18,778 nucleotides of DNA from Pseudomonadota bacterium (GTDB lineage Bacteria; Pseudomonadota; Gammaproteobacteria; Legionellales; Legionellaceae). The notes below the pieces were generated by a model, which was given only the letters and a program-made list of their open reading frames with translations, did not search any database and had not been told where the DNA came from. A program made the translations under genes and the position numbers. Numbering within the stretch: position 1 is the first letter of the stretch; the number at the start of each line of letters is the position of its first letter. The DNA lies in assembly GCA_021807845.1 (NCBI GenBank), contig JAKBCM010000007.1, forward strand, positions 1-18,778, written 5' to 3'. This document shows, in pieces, positions 6,948 to 14,300 of the stretch.

Positions 6948-8345
6948 TCAGAAGGTCGGCTTAGGTGTTGTATCTTCTGGTGGTTCTGGTGCATTTGGAT
7001 TGGTGGTTTGACCTGTTTTTAACGCTTTTCTGAATCGTTGTGTTTCTGGGTCTTTTTCTGGATCAAGCTGTAAAGCGTCTTCAAATTTTCTCTTTCTACC
7101 CTCTGCTCTATTATCCGCATCTTGTTTCAATGCAGGGGCGGTTTTAAATATCTCTTCAGCACTTTTTTTCTCACCGTTGATATTAATGGTGATTTTTTTA
7201 GGGTCAAAATTGTATTCACGGCAAGCAATGTAGGCAAGCTGAGCAAGCTCTAATGCACGTTTAGGATTAGAGTTGCTAATATCTAATGTGATGGAGCCAT
7301 AACCTGAGGCTTTAATGGCCCCAACCAAAACGAGCATATCTGCTTTCATCTTGTTGTGGGAACTATGATAATAAAAAGGACTGAGCCAATGATGAGGGAA
7401 CTCTAGTCGAAAGGCTCCACTCGCTTCTTTTTTCAGGGTGTTGCCAGTCACTGTTTCAATAGTGCCTAAAACTCTCTGTAAATCTTCTGGCTTAATCCCT
7501 TTATAGCGAGCGCGGTGAGTTCCACTCTTGCCTAAAGATAAGGTTATGCCTTCCCCTTCTTTTTTCCTATTTTCATTGTATAAAATGTCAATGGCTTGTT
7601 TTACTGCAGGGAGCTTTTTTTCTAAAGTCATTAGCCAGGATACACGATAAGTATCCGATACCAGTGACTTGTCCATTTTCTTTAAGGGCTCTTCAATGGT
7701 TTTTTTAAAGGCATCCAGCTCTTTCTGTTGAGACGCTTTGAGGGTTTCTACCATGTCTTTTTTTAATTTATCAATTTGAGGGGGGGCAGCAAATCCAATC
7801 GTTTTTAAGTTTGCTTCTTCAGAAGTAAATATTGCTTCTAGAGCCTTCATTTCATCAGCATGTTGTGTTTCGATTGCAGCCAATGCATCGGCATGAATGA
7901 GATGGAAACTATTATGTTTACTTCTCAATGAAAATTTGTCTCTAGGATCCGTTACCGCTTTCACAGCCATACTAATTTCATCTTCATACTCTTTTTTGGC
8001 CGTGCGGGTTTTCTCTGCCAATCTAAGGGCATCTACGATTGCTTTTTTGACGGCTTTTGCGGCATCGGTGTCTGCTTTCAATTTATCATTGAGATTTGAG
8101 CCATCGGGTGCTCTGACTTTGGAAAAGCCTTCAATATCGGCAATGCGCGTTTGTGTGTAAGCAGTAAAGCCATCTGCATTGGGTAGATCAATGTGTTCGC
8201 CATGTACCACACTGGCTTGAAATTCTTTGACCCATTCGGCATGTGTTTCAGGTGAAAATTCTTGTAGTGCACCTTGCTGATAAAAATTGCCCCATCCAAA
8301 GAGGCCTCCAGTGAGATTTAAAGTCATTAAAGCGGCATCTTTCAT
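6948..8345 (-). CDS. Large soluble helical protein, candidate Dot/Icm-type effector
   Basis: A 465-residue protein from the ATG at 8345; a TTG at 8363 would add six residues, and neither start has a strong ribosome-binding site. No signal peptide or membrane segment is seen. Residues about 70-240 are rich in Lys, Glu and Ala and look like long helices or a coiled coil (KKAIVDALRLAEKTRTAKKE, EIFK-like repeats). Residues about 300-410 look like a compact alpha/beta domain, with HHWLSPFYYHSSHNKMKADM, GYGSITLDISNSNPKRALEL and KKITININGEKKSAEEIF. The segment pattern of a strand, then N-P-x-K-A-L-E-L, then a helix ending in a short strand recalls repeats I have seen in Legionella effectors. The last 20 residues (PEPPEDTTPKPTF at the end) are Pro-, Glu- and Thr-rich, as in many Dot/Icm C-terminal signals. 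It stands alone between unrelated operons. The function is unknown and the effector call is an inference. Confidence 0.6.
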   Translation of the reverse strand: MKDAALMTLNLTGGLFGWGNFYQQGALQEFSPETHAEWVKEFQASVVHGEHIDLPNADGFTAYTQTRIADIEGFSKVRAPDGSNLNDKLKADTDAAKAVKKAIVDALRLAEKTRTAKKEYEDEISMAVKAVTDPRDKFSLRSKHNSFHLIHADALAAIETQHADEMKALEAIFTSEEANLKTIGFAAPPQIDKLKKDMVETLKASQQKELDAFKKTIEEPLKKMDKSLVSDTYRVSWLMTLEKKLPAVKQAIDILYNENRKKEGEGITLSLGKSGTHRARYKGIKPEDLQRVLGTIETVTGNTLKKEASGAFRLEFPHHWLSPFYYHSSHNKMKADMLVLVGAIKASGYGSITLDISNSNPKRALELAQLAYIACREYNFDPKKITININGEKKSAEEIFKTAPALKQDADNRAEGRKRKFEDALQLDPEKDPETQRFRKALKTGQTTNPNAPEPPEDTTPKPTF

Positions 8346-8445
8346 TTTTGAACACCCATGCAAAATTTAATTTCTCATTGTAACTGTTCACTTTTCTGTC
8401 TTTTCTAAATGACGAGTGCTATCGCGGACAGGTACTCTTAAGTCA

Positions 8446-8454
8446 AGTATAGCA
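8446..8454 (-). promoter_or_regulatory. Possible extended -10 promoter for the effector-like gene
   Basis: On the minus strand the bases read TGCTATACT, an extended -10 (TGnTATAnT) pattern, about 100 bases before the ATG at 8345. No good -35 lies 16-18 bases upstream; a TTGACT overlaps just downstream. Weak support. Confidence 0.3.
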
Positions 8455-8492
8455 TTGAATTATTACCAAACGATTAAGAATTTCAAACAAGG

Positions 8493-8583
8493 AACCGAAC
8501 AGCGACCGTTAGGGAGCGGAGATTTTGTTTGATTTGTTCCGTTTGTTGATACGGTTTTGCTCGCTGACGGTCGCGGTTCGGGG
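8493..8583. repeat. Paired inverted repeat (GCGACCGT-type extragenic element)
   Basis: The 25-base arms at 8493-8517 and 8559-8583 are inverted copies with five mismatches (core GCGACCGT / ACGGTCGC), separated by 41 bases that contain a short CCGT/ACGG stem at 8539-8554. The GAACCGCGACCGT..GGGAGCGG pattern is of the repetitive extragenic palindrome kind. It lies directly after the metQ stop (8593) and would fold as a large hairpin at the 3' end of the met transcript, which could protect or terminate it. Confidence 0.55.
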
Positions 8584-8592
8584 TGCGGTTTG

Positions 8593-9372
8593 TTACCATG
8601 CAGGGATCGCGGCGTCTCCAAATAACTCTTTGGCTTTATCTTTTACTTCTTGGGAGTTCAACGCTTTTACCAACAAGCCAAGTTGTTCTTTTTTGTCGCT
8701 ATTTCGTCTGATCACTACTAAGTTTGCATAAGGCGAATCTTTCCCTTCTACGAATAAAGCGTCGCGTGAGGGCCTAAGTCCTGCAGGCATTGCAAAGGTG
8801 GTATTGATAACGGCAGCATCTACATCGGTTAAAATCCTAGGTAATTGGGCTGCATCTAATTCTTTAAAGCGAAGCTTTTTAGGATTACTGGCAATATCAC
8901 TCAATGTGGCATGGGTGGTATTTTTCAGCGTGATAAGTCCTGCTTTTTTCAATAAAAGTAGGGCACGTGCTTCATTACTTGGATCATTGGGGAGTGCAAT
9001 GGTTGCTTCTTTTGGCAACTGTTTTAGCGAGTGGAATTTGATGGAATAAAGTCCTGTTGGATAAACAAATGTTTTACCAATGACCTCAAGATCATAACCA
9101 TGTGCCTCTTTCGCGGCATTGAGATAAGGTAAATGTTGGTAAATATTAGCATCTAAACTGCCATCTTGTAGGGCTTCGTTGGGTAAATTATAATCATTAA
9201 ACTCTACTATTTTAACAGTGATACCATAACGTTCTAGGGCTACTTTTTGTGCCACTTCAACCAATTCGCTTTCAGGACCTGAGATGGTGCCTACGGTAAG
9301 TGTGTTAGATTCAGGCGGTTTGCTGCAAGCAAATAATGCAAATAACAAAGTACAAACACTCAAAAAACGCAT
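8593..9372 (-). CDS. metQ: Methionine ABC transporter substrate-binding lipoprotein MetQ
   Basis: A 259-residue lipoprotein that binds methionine in the periplasm and delivers it to the MetNI importer. I chose the ATG at 9372, which has AGGGGAG 7 bases upstream; the TTG at 9378 is too close to that site. Residues 1-15 are a lipoprotein signal, and LFAC gives the lipidated Cys16. The NlpA/MetQ fold follows, with typical segments TVGTISGPESELVEVA near the N-terminus, DANIYQHLPYL, TGLYSIKFHSL, and IALPNDPSNEARALLLL, which forms part of the ligand pocket in the family. The length is normal. It is the last gene of the leftward metN-metI-metQ operon, 15 bases after the metI stop, and is followed by the inverted repeat at 8493-8583. 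It should be controlled with metN by the structured leader near 11168-11248. Confidence 0.95.
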   Translation of the reverse strand: MRFLSVCTLLFALFACSKPPESNTLTVGTISGPESELVEVAQKVALERYGITVKIVEFNDYNLPNEALQDGSLDANIYQHLPYLNAAKEAHGYDLEVIGKTFVYPTGLYSIKFHSLKQLPKEATIALPNDPSNEARALLLLKKAGLITLKNTTHATLSDIASNPKKLRFKELDAAQLPRILTDVDAAVINTTFAMPAGLRPSRDALFVEGKDSPYANLVVIRRNSDKKEQLGLLVKALNSQEVKDKAKELFGDAAIPAW

Positions 9373-9387
9373 AAACAATCTCCCCTT

Positions 9388-10035
9388 TTAATCATGTAAA
9401 AATCGCTGTGATAAGCGATCTCCTCCTGTTTGTAGTAATTGAACAATAAGGATTAAAATAAACACAGTGATGATCATCACACTCACGTTAAATCGTTGAT
9501 AACCATAACGTATTGCAAGATCTCCTAAGCCCCCGCCACCCACAGTTCCTGCCATAGCAGAGTAATTCACAAGGGTAATAGCCGTGACAGTCACAGCATG
9601 TATCAGAGAAGGCATTGCTTCAGGTAATAAGATGAGACGGATCGTTTGCCAAGTATTTGCTCCCATGGCATGGGCGGCCTCAAGAAGTCCAGAGGGTAAA
9701 CTTCGATACACATTATCAACCAGGCGCGCAAAAAAAGGAGTGGCTCCCAGGGTTAAGGGAACAATAGCAGCATTGATACCAATCGATGTCCCAACAATTA
9801 GGCGTGTAAATGGGATGAGAGCAACTAGTAAAATAATAAAGGGGATAGAGCGGCTGATATTAATAAAACCTGCAATGATTCGGTTAAGTGTACGGTGCGG
9901 CTTGATATGCTCACTGCTGAATAACAAAGTCCCCAGAGGAAGCCCCAGCATCATGGCTAATAGAGTGCTGACTATGACCATATAAATGGTTTCACCAGTG
10001 GCCCATGCTAAATCATAAAACATTGTCAATGACAT
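9388..10035 (-). CDS. metI: Methionine ABC transporter permease MetI
   Basis: A 215-residue inner-membrane permease, the normal length for MetI, with about five hydrophobic helices (roughly 15-40, 52-80, 85-105, 145-165 and 185-202). The EAA coupling motif at 119-139 ([20 protein letters not shown]) is where the permease contacts the MetN ATPase. The signature [18 protein letters not shown] near residues 162-179 is typical of the methionine uptake subfamily. Two copies form the channel for D- and L-methionine in characterised homologues. The ATG at 10035 overlaps the end of metN by 23 bases, which implies translational coupling; the upstream TAGGG lies very near the start, so reinitiation may matter more than a free ribosome-binding site. 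Confidence 0.95.
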   Translation of the reverse strand: MSLTMFYDLAWATGETIYMVIVSTLLAMMLGLPLGTLLFSSEHIKPHRTLNRIIAGFINISRSIPFIILLVALIPFTRLIVGTSIGINAAIVPLTLGATPFFARLVDNVYRSLPSGLLEAAHAMGANTWQTIRLILLPEAMPSLIHAVTVTAITLVNYSAMAGTVGGGGLGDLAIRYGYQRFNVSVMIITVFILILIVQLLQTGGDRLSQRFLHD

Positions 10036-11038
10036 ACCCTAAAATCTCCACAGATAAATGAAATTGCTCAGAGCGCTTGATGAATGTTTGTAGTAAGGCC
10101 TCGTCAGCTTTTAACTCAACCACGAGTACGCCACAGCTGATGGTATCAAAACGATCAATGTTTGCGAGTAAAATGTTAATATCTAAGTTCAATTCTCGAC
10201 TGGTTTGGCTGATAAAAGGAACCGTTGCATCTTCGCCTTCGAAAAATAGGCGAAGTATCGGTTGATGGTTTGGTTTGTCAGATATTTTACTACTCAAACA
10301 AAGCGGTAACTCTGGACTCAATTGTGCATAAAGCATGCTACGCGCAATACTGTCTTTGCGAGCAAAAATGTTAGCCAATGCAGTGATTTCTACGATTTTA
10401 CCGCTATCCATAACGGCTAACCGATGACAAATACGTTTAATGACTTCCATTTCATGCGTGATGAGTACGATGGTGATCCCATAAACGGTATTTATTTTTT
10501 TCAATAAAGCAAGAATTGCATCTGTGGTTTCAGGATCTAATGCTGACGTTGCTTCGTCACACAATAGAACTTTAGGGGAGCAACTCAAAGCCCTTGCAAT
10601 GGCAACTCGTTGTTTTTGGCCTCCACTGAGCTGTGCAGGATAGGCATATTTTTTATCGCTTAATTCAACAAGGGGTAAGAGTTCATTGATTTTATCATCG
10701 ATGGTTTTTTCGTCTATTCCTTGAATGCGCATGGGTAAAGCAATATTTTCATAAACGGTTTTGGAATTTAACAAATTAAACTGCTGAAAAATCATGGCTG
10801 TTTTGTGGCGAGCATTGCGTAAATCATGGGCGGAAAGCTCTGTTAAATGTTCACCATCAACGATCACATTCCCTTTATCAGGACGTTCTAGTAAATTGAT
10901 GGAGCGTAGCAAGGTGGATTTTCCTGCGCCACTTTTGCCGATAATACCGAATATTTCACCTTCTTGTATGAATAAACAAATATCATGTAAGGCAACTTGG
11001 CCATCAAAGGATTTTGTTAATCCAGATATTTCAATCAT
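10013..11038 (-). CDS. metN: Methionine ABC transporter ATP-binding protein MetN
   Basis: A 341-residue ATPase that powers methionine import with MetI and MetQ. It has Walker [10 protein letters not shown] (34-42), Q-loop FQQFNLL (84-90), ABC signature LSGGQKQR (137-144), Walker B VLLCDE (157-162), D-loop SALD and H-loop His195 (LITHE). Residues about 260-335 correspond to the C-terminal NIL domain, which in MetN homologues binds methionine and inhibits transport when the cell is replete. The ATG at 11038 lacks a strong ribosome-binding site and overlaps the stop of a 10-codon upstream frame as ATGA, so it may be translated by coupling. It is the first gene of the metNIQ operon and lies behind a leader of about 210 bases with a SAM-II-like element. 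Regulation by S-adenosylmethionine would fit both the gene and the leader. Confidence 0.96.
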   Translation of the reverse strand: MIEISGLTKSFDGQVALHDICLFIQEGEIFGIIGKSGAGKSTLLRSINLLERPDKGNVIVDGEHLTELSAHDLRNARHKTAMIFQQFNLLNSKTVYENIALPMRIQGIDEKTIDDKINELLPLVELSDKKYAYPAQLSGGQKQRVAIARALSCSPKVLLCDEATSALDPETTDAILALLKKINTVYGITIVLITHEMEVIKRICHRLAVMDSGKIVEITALANIFARKDSIARSMLYAQLSPELPLCLSSKISDKPNHQPILRLFFEGEDATVPFISQTSRELNLDINILLANIDRFDTISCGVLVVELKADEALLQTFIKRSEQFHLSVEILGYVIDNVL

Positions 11039-11067
11039 GATGTTACCAGAACTAGGGATTTCGTCAT
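11035..11067 (-). CDS. Short upstream ORF (10 codons) overlapping the metN start
   Basis: An ATG at 11067 opens a frame encoding [10 protein letters not shown], and its TGA shares bases with the metN ATG (ATGA). A weak GAAG lies about 11 bases upstream. It may couple ribosomes to metN, whose own ribosome-binding site is poor. It could also be chance; the peptide has no run of methionine codons that would suggest classical attenuation. Confidence 0.3.
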   Translation of the reverse strand: MTKSLVLVTS

Positions 11068-11147
11068 GAGCAATTCATCTTCAGTTTAAACGATTTTTCA
11101 CGTCTTAGAAGTGTGATTCACATTGAAATCGATTGCAATAAGCATAC

Positions 11148-11178
11148 GCTAAGGTGGGAAGAAACTGCCCGCTTTAGC
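11148..11178 (-). promoter_or_regulatory. Hairpin competing with the riboswitch pseudoknot strand
   Basis: On the minus strand GCTAA pairs with TTAGC and GGG with CCC, separated by a 3x3 internal loop with a further G-C pair (9 of 11 positions), around a 9-base loop. The 5' arm is exactly the conserved 3' strand of the SAM-II-like element (11168-11178), so both structures cannot form together. No U-run follows, so it is not a simple terminator. Confidence 0.5.
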
Positions 11179-11248
11179 CGTGTTTTCAAAAGACAGAGAT
11201 TCATCTTTATCTTTTGAGCGCCCGCAAGCTGAGTATTCAAATCGGCGC
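11168..11248 (-). ncRNA. Candidate SAM-II-class riboswitch in the metNIQ leader
   Basis: On the minus strand this region contains the parts of a SAM-II riboswitch (Rfam SAM_alpha) in order. The P1 5' strand GCGCC (11248-11244) is followed by GATTTGA (11243-11237) and GCTTGC (11229-11224) in the loop. Then come the P1 3' strand GGCGC (11222-11218), an A-rich segment, and the conserved GCTAAAGCGGG (11178-11168) that forms the pseudoknot with the loop (GC with GC, CTC with GGG). A perfect 7-bp hairpin, CAAAAGA/TCTTTTG (11187-11216) with an inner AGAT/ATCT stem, is inserted between P1 and the pseudoknot strand, where short SAM-II members have only a few bases. The element begins almost at the predicted transcription start and precedes methionine uptake genes, a classic SAM regulon. 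The fold was drawn by eye; a covariance search was not possible. Confidence 0.65.
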
Positions 11249-11255
11249 ACAAATC

Positions 11256-11283
11256 ATTATACATGACTTACATGGTTTGACAA
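11256..11283 (-). promoter_or_regulatory. Sigma-70 promoter of the metNIQ operon
   Basis: On the minus strand TTGTCA (-35, 11283-11278) and TATAAT (-10, 11261-11256) are separated by 16 bases. The expected start, near 11249, is the first base of the SAM-II-like element, giving an untranslated leader of about 210 bases. The fit of promoter and riboswitch start supports both calls. Confidence 0.75.
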
Positions 11284-11300
11284 ACGTTTCCTCACTTTTT

Positions 11301-11867
11301 TCAAAGTGTTACAATATAATGTTTTTCTTTCGTAGGATCCTGTTGCAGAGCTTCAGTAAATTGCGAAGAAAACGCCCATCCCAAATCTTTCGTTTTATAG
11401 ATCACGGCCCTGCAAAAGTTCGCATAATTTCCATCGAGTTTTACGTTTTTGTTGATGGATTGATCGGGGTTAAGAATACCCGATTCTAGCGTTTTGATGA
11501 GCTCTGTTCTTGTCGTAGGGTCTGGATGTTCTAACTTTTTTAATAAAGATTTGATAATAGGAGTGTGTATTGGATTTCTTGGAGAAAAGAAACCTGGTTT
11601 TTGGTCCAAATGATCAGCGATGACGCGCTTTAATGTTTCAAAAACCATTGTATCAACGGCTTCTTTTTTCATTCCATTATCTAGATAAAATGAGATAATT
11701 GATCCTGCGGATGAAACATCCGTAAATTTCAGATGTTCCACTTCCCCACGCTCCATGAGATCTTTAGGGAGAGAGACAGCTGCCATTCTTCCTCTTTCTG
11801 TAACAAATTTATTTTTCAATAGCCATTCCATTTCTTTTTCAAAATCGGCAGAAGACTTTGTGGGCAT
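11301..11867 (-). CDS. Hypothetical soluble protein, 188 residues
   Basis: I do not recognise this protein. The ATG at 11867 has a strong GGGAG 6 bases upstream, and codon use looks like that of its neighbours, so the gene is probably real. There is no signal peptide or transmembrane helix. The composition is charged and helical, with segments such as DFEKEMEWLLKNKFVTE at the N-terminus and TPIIKSLLKKLEHPD and TRTELIKTLESGILNPDQS in the middle. The C-terminus (FTEALQQDPTKEKHYIVTL) has no clear secretion signal. It stands alone, in the same direction as metNIQ, with its stop just upstream of the met promoter; a CACTTT/AAAGTG hairpin (11293-11308) overlaps the stop. Its flanks hold repeats and remnants, so it may be a lineage-specific accessory gene or an effector, but nothing in it proves this. 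Confidence 0.65.
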   Translation of the reverse strand: MPTKSSADFEKEMEWLLKNKFVTERGRMAAVSLPKDLMERGEVEHLKFTDVSSAGSIISFYLDNGMKKEAVDTMVFETLKRVIADHLDQKPGFFSPRNPIHTPIIKSLLKKLEHPDPTTRTELIKTLESGILNPDQSINKNVKLDGNYANFCRAVIYKTKDLGWAFSSQFTEALQQDPTKEKHYIVTL

Positions 11868-12060
11868 GATTTTCTCCCTATCTAAAAATCGATCTTTTTC
11901 ATGAATGATAGAGATCTGATTCCTTTCATTTTAAGGATAGTATACTTAATAAAAGATAGTATAAGATTATATGGTGCGCAAACAGACCAAAATAGAATCA
12001 TAGAAAGAGTTCATGTGAGTGAGCTCCAGGTGTTTTTTGCGGTTTGGATTTGGGTGCTGA

Positions 12061-12078
12061 TAGCCTCTTGTAAGGCTA
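12061..12078. repeat. Small hairpin TAGCCT/AGGCTA
   Basis: A perfect 6-bp stem with a 6-base loop in the gap between the hypothetical gene and the acetoacetyl-CoA synthetase gene. No T-run follows. It lies 33 bases from the next palindrome and may belong to the same repetitive unit. Confidence 0.4.
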
Positions 12079-12110
12079 CATTGGAACTCGATTTTAGCCA
12101 TTTTCCCCCT

Positions 12111-12135
12111 GAGGAGCGTGCGTAGCACGCGTCTC
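12111..12135. repeat. Extragenic palindrome GAG-GA-GCGTGC-GTA-GCACGC-GT-CTC
   Basis: A 6-bp perfect GC-rich stem with a 3-base loop is enclosed by GAG/CTC. The surrounding CCTGAGGAGCG...CGTCTC resembles a repeat found many times in some proteobacterial genomes. It is probably a dispersed palindromic repeat rather than a terminator, since no T-run follows. Confidence 0.5.
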
Positions 12136-12145
12136 AAAGAGCTTT

Positions 12146-12247
12146 CTAGGCAGCTAAAGTAAGCTGATAGATCAAAGAATTAATTTTTTCTTCTAAAGAT
12201 TTATCCAAATCAAGCAGATTTTCAGACTTTGAAAAACACTTATTTGA
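12146..12247 (-). pseudogene. Possible C-terminal coding remnant
   Basis: A minus-strand frame with no start codon encodes 33 residues ending LDKSLEEKINSLIYQLTLAA and a TAG. The pattern of a charged helix followed by INxLIYQL resembles the region near the end of some N6-adenine methylase/restriction proteins (IDxLVYxLYGLT). A stop codon lies immediately upstream. It may be the relic of a lost gene, or chance. Confidence 0.2.
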
Positions 12248-12275
12248 TCAAATTGATCATCTAACAATCGCTCTT

Positions 12276-14219
12276 TTAATTTCGCAATTCCTCTCGATCT
12301 TTAAAATCAGCTAACGCTTCTGGATTGGCGAGCGCATCTAAATTTTGAATGGGTTGTCCATGTACAGTTTGGCGTACGGCCACTTCTACCACTTTGCCAT
12401 TCAGGGTACGAGGAACATCTTTGACTTGAAGAATTTTAGCGGGCACATGGCGTGGAGATGCGTTTTGGCGAATGGTCTGGCGAATGGAGTCGATGAGTTT
12501 TTGTGATAATTGGAGATCGTCTTGGAGTTTCACAAATAAGACGATGCGGATATCATCTTGCCAATCTTGTCCAATGACGACGGAGTCTATCACTTCTGGG
12601 ATCTTTTCAATCTGACGATAAATCTCTGCAGTGCCAATACGAACCCCACCTGGATTTAAGGTGGCATCTGACCGACCATAGATGATTAATCCACCATGTT
12701 CGGTGATTTCGGCAAAATCCCCATGTGTCCATACGTTTTTAAAACGCTCAAAATAGGCATGATGATAGAGTGTTTGATCTGTATCATCATGCCAAAATCC
12801 GACTGGCATGGAAGGAAATGGCTTGGTACAGACCAATTCACCTCGTTTTTGACGGATGGGTGCTCCGTTTTCATCAAAGACATCGACACTCATACCAAGA
12901 CCTAAACATTGTAATTCGCCTTGATACACAGGAAGTAAAGGATTACCTAGGGCAAAGCAAGAAATGATGTCAGTACCCCCAGAAATGGAGCAAAGTTGTA
13001 CGTCAGATTTGATATGTTGGTAGACAAAGTCATAGCTTGAGGGAAGAAGCGGCGAGCCTGTTGCAAGAATAGTGCGTAAACTCTGTAAAGAATGGGAGCT
13101 TTTGGGGCTCATTTCGTTTTTCTCTATTGTGGAGATAAATTTAGCACTGGTCCCCAAAACTGTAATCTGCTCTTCATCAATCAATTGAAACATTCGGTTG
13201 GCATTAGGAAAGGTGGGAGAGCCTTCATAAAGGGTTAAAGTGGCGCCTAGGGCTAATGTGGACACCATCCAATTCCACATCATCCATCCACAAGTTGTGT
13301 AAAAACATAAATTGTCAGCTGCTTTCAAATCTGAATGTAAACCTAACTCTTTGAGATGTTGTAATAGTGTTCCTCCTGCACCATGAACAATACATTTGGG
13401 TTTACCCGTGGTGCCTGAAGAAAACATGATATAGACCGGATGAGCAAAGGGCATGGATGCAAACTCGAGCGTAGAGGTGGGCTCTAAGAAATGATCCCAA
13501 AGGATGCTACCTTGTAGCAGATTTAAGTTTAAATTGCCGTTTTGATGAGGGCAGACGACGATTTGTGTGAGGCTAGGAATATGAGCTTTGAGTTGTTTTA
13601 TTTTATCAGAAGCATCATGAGTCTTCCCCTGATATTGATGAGCATCACAGATGAATAACACTTTAGGTTCAATTTGGCCTAGTCTATCAATGGCTGCTTG
13701 TGCTCCAAAATCAGGCGAGCAAGAAGACCAGATAGCGCCTAAAGAAGTGGTAGCAAGCATTGCAACAATGGTATGAGCCACATTAGGCATCATGGCCACA
13801 ACTCTGTCGTTTGCCACAACGCCTGCTTTTTTTAATCCCAAAGCACAAGCGGCCACTTGTTGCTTTAAATTATAGTAACTTAAAACCTGCCGATTCCCAT
13901 TTTCACAGATACTGATGATTGCTGTTTTATGATCCGTGCGCGACAGCAGTTTTTCGGCAAAATTAAACCGCGCACCCGTAAACCATCGCGCATCGAGCAT
14001 ATGCGTATAGTGATTGAGAATTTCAGTGGCAGGTTGTTCAAATTGGATGTCAAAAAAATCACATAAAAATGGCCAGAATAGGGTGGGATTTTGGACAGAC
14101 CAGGCATGCAATTGATGATAATCTTTAAAATCAGTTTGATATTTTTTTTCAAGCAATTGCTTGAACTGCCAAAGTCTACTGTCTTCTGGATGCTTAGGGG
14201 TCCATACTTTGTGGTTCAT
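12276..14219 (-). CDS. Acetoacetyl-CoA synthetase (acetoacetate-CoA ligase)
   Basis: A 647-residue adenylate-forming enzyme that converts acetoacetate, ATP and CoA to acetoacetyl-CoA, AMP and pyrophosphate in the cytoplasm. This links ketone bodies or polyhydroxybutyrate breakdown to central metabolism. The ATG at 14219 ([19 protein letters not shown]) gives the usual family length; a GTG at 14273 would add 18 atypical residues. The motifs are [15 protein letters not shown] (about 266-280, the AMP-binding loop), the family-specific [13 protein letters not shown] just after it, SGGTD (413-417), [16 protein letters not shown] (514-529), and the C-terminal [10 protein letters not shown] with the catalytic lysine near 609. 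The CGWMMWNW and [12 protein letters not shown] features separate it from acetyl-CoA synthetase. It is transcribed away from recA with about 81 bases between starts. No partner gene of polyhydroxybutyrate metabolism is adjacent. Confidence 0.93.
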   Translation of the reverse strand: MNHKVWTPKHPEDSRLWQFKQLLEKKYQTDFKDYHQLHAWSVQNPTLFWPFLCDFFDIQFEQPATEILNHYTHMLDARWFTGARFNFAEKLLSRTDHKTAIISICENGNRQVLSYYNLKQQVAACALGLKKAGVVANDRVVAMMPNVAHTIVAMLATTSLGAIWSSCSPDFGAQAAIDRLGQIEPKVLFICDAHQYQGKTHDASDKIKQLKAHIPSLTQIVVCPHQNGNLNLNLLQGSILWDHFLEPTSTLEFASMPFAHPVYIMFSSGTTGKPKCIVHGAGGTLLQHLKELGLHSDLKAADNLCFYTTCGWMMWNWMVSTLALGATLTLYEGSPTFPNANRMFQLIDEEQITVLGTSAKFISTIEKNEMSPKSSHSLQSLRTILATGSPLLPSSYDFVYQHIKSDVQLCSISGGTDIISCFALGNPLLPVYQGELQCLGLGMSVDVFDENGAPIRQKRGELVCTKPFPSMPVGFWHDDTDQTLYHHAYFERFKNVWTHGDFAEITEHGGLIIYGRSDATLNPGGVRIGTAEIYRQIEKIPEVIDSVVIGQDWQDDIRIVLFVKLQDDLQLSQKLIDSIRQTIRQNASPRHVPAKILQVKDVPRTLNGKVVEVAVRQTVHGQPIQNLDALANPEALADFKDREELRN

Positions 14220-14238
14220 TGTCATCAGTCCATAATGT

Positions 14239-14267
14239 TTGCTGCAGGAAGACATCTGTGGGATAAT
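14239..14267 (+). promoter_or_regulatory. Candidate sigma-70 promoter of recA
   Basis: TTGCTG (14239-14244) and GATAAT (14262-14267) are separated by 17 bases, placing the start near 14274 and leaving a leader of about 27 bases before the recA ATG. No CTGT-N8-ACAG LexA box overlaps it. Confidence 0.55.
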
Positions 14268-14300
14268 TTTCACCTTTGTATATCACACATGGGTGGTCAG

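Larger units (their letters stand above)
11868..12275. other. Accessory-looking intergenic region
   Basis: About 400 bases without a convincing gene. It holds a direct repeat GATAGTATA (11936-11944, 11955-11963), a TAGCCT/AGGCTA hairpin (12061-12078), a GCGTGC/GCACGC palindrome (12111-12135), a possible coding remnant on the minus strand (12146-12247) and a TGATCAA/TTGATCA palindrome (12245-12259). Confidence 0.55.

Noticed and set aside
6769..7011. 80-codon plus-strand frame with hydrophobic stretch
   Set aside because: It starts at a non-ATG codon without a ribosome-binding site, overlaps the 3' end of the effector-like gene and is built from AT-rich intergenic sequence.
11293..11308. CACTTT/AAAGTG hairpin as terminator of the 188-residue gene
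   Set aside because: The stem is short and A/T-rich, it overlaps the stop codon, and no U-run follows on the minus strand.
11901..12125. 74-codon plus-strand frame in the gap before acetoacetyl-CoA synthetase
   Set aside because: It runs through two palindromic repeats, lacks a ribosome-binding site and has no protein-like domain; the end reads as translated repeat sequence.
12245..12259. TGATCAA/TTGATCA palindrome as an FNR operator or terminator
   Set aside because: The spacing does not match TTGAT-N4-ATCAA, it lies downstream of the only nearby stop, and no T-run follows.
14091..14300. N-terminal extension of recA of 70 codons
   Set aside because: It runs antisense through the acetoacetyl-CoA synthetase start, and RecA homologues begin at MEDNKQ-like sequence.
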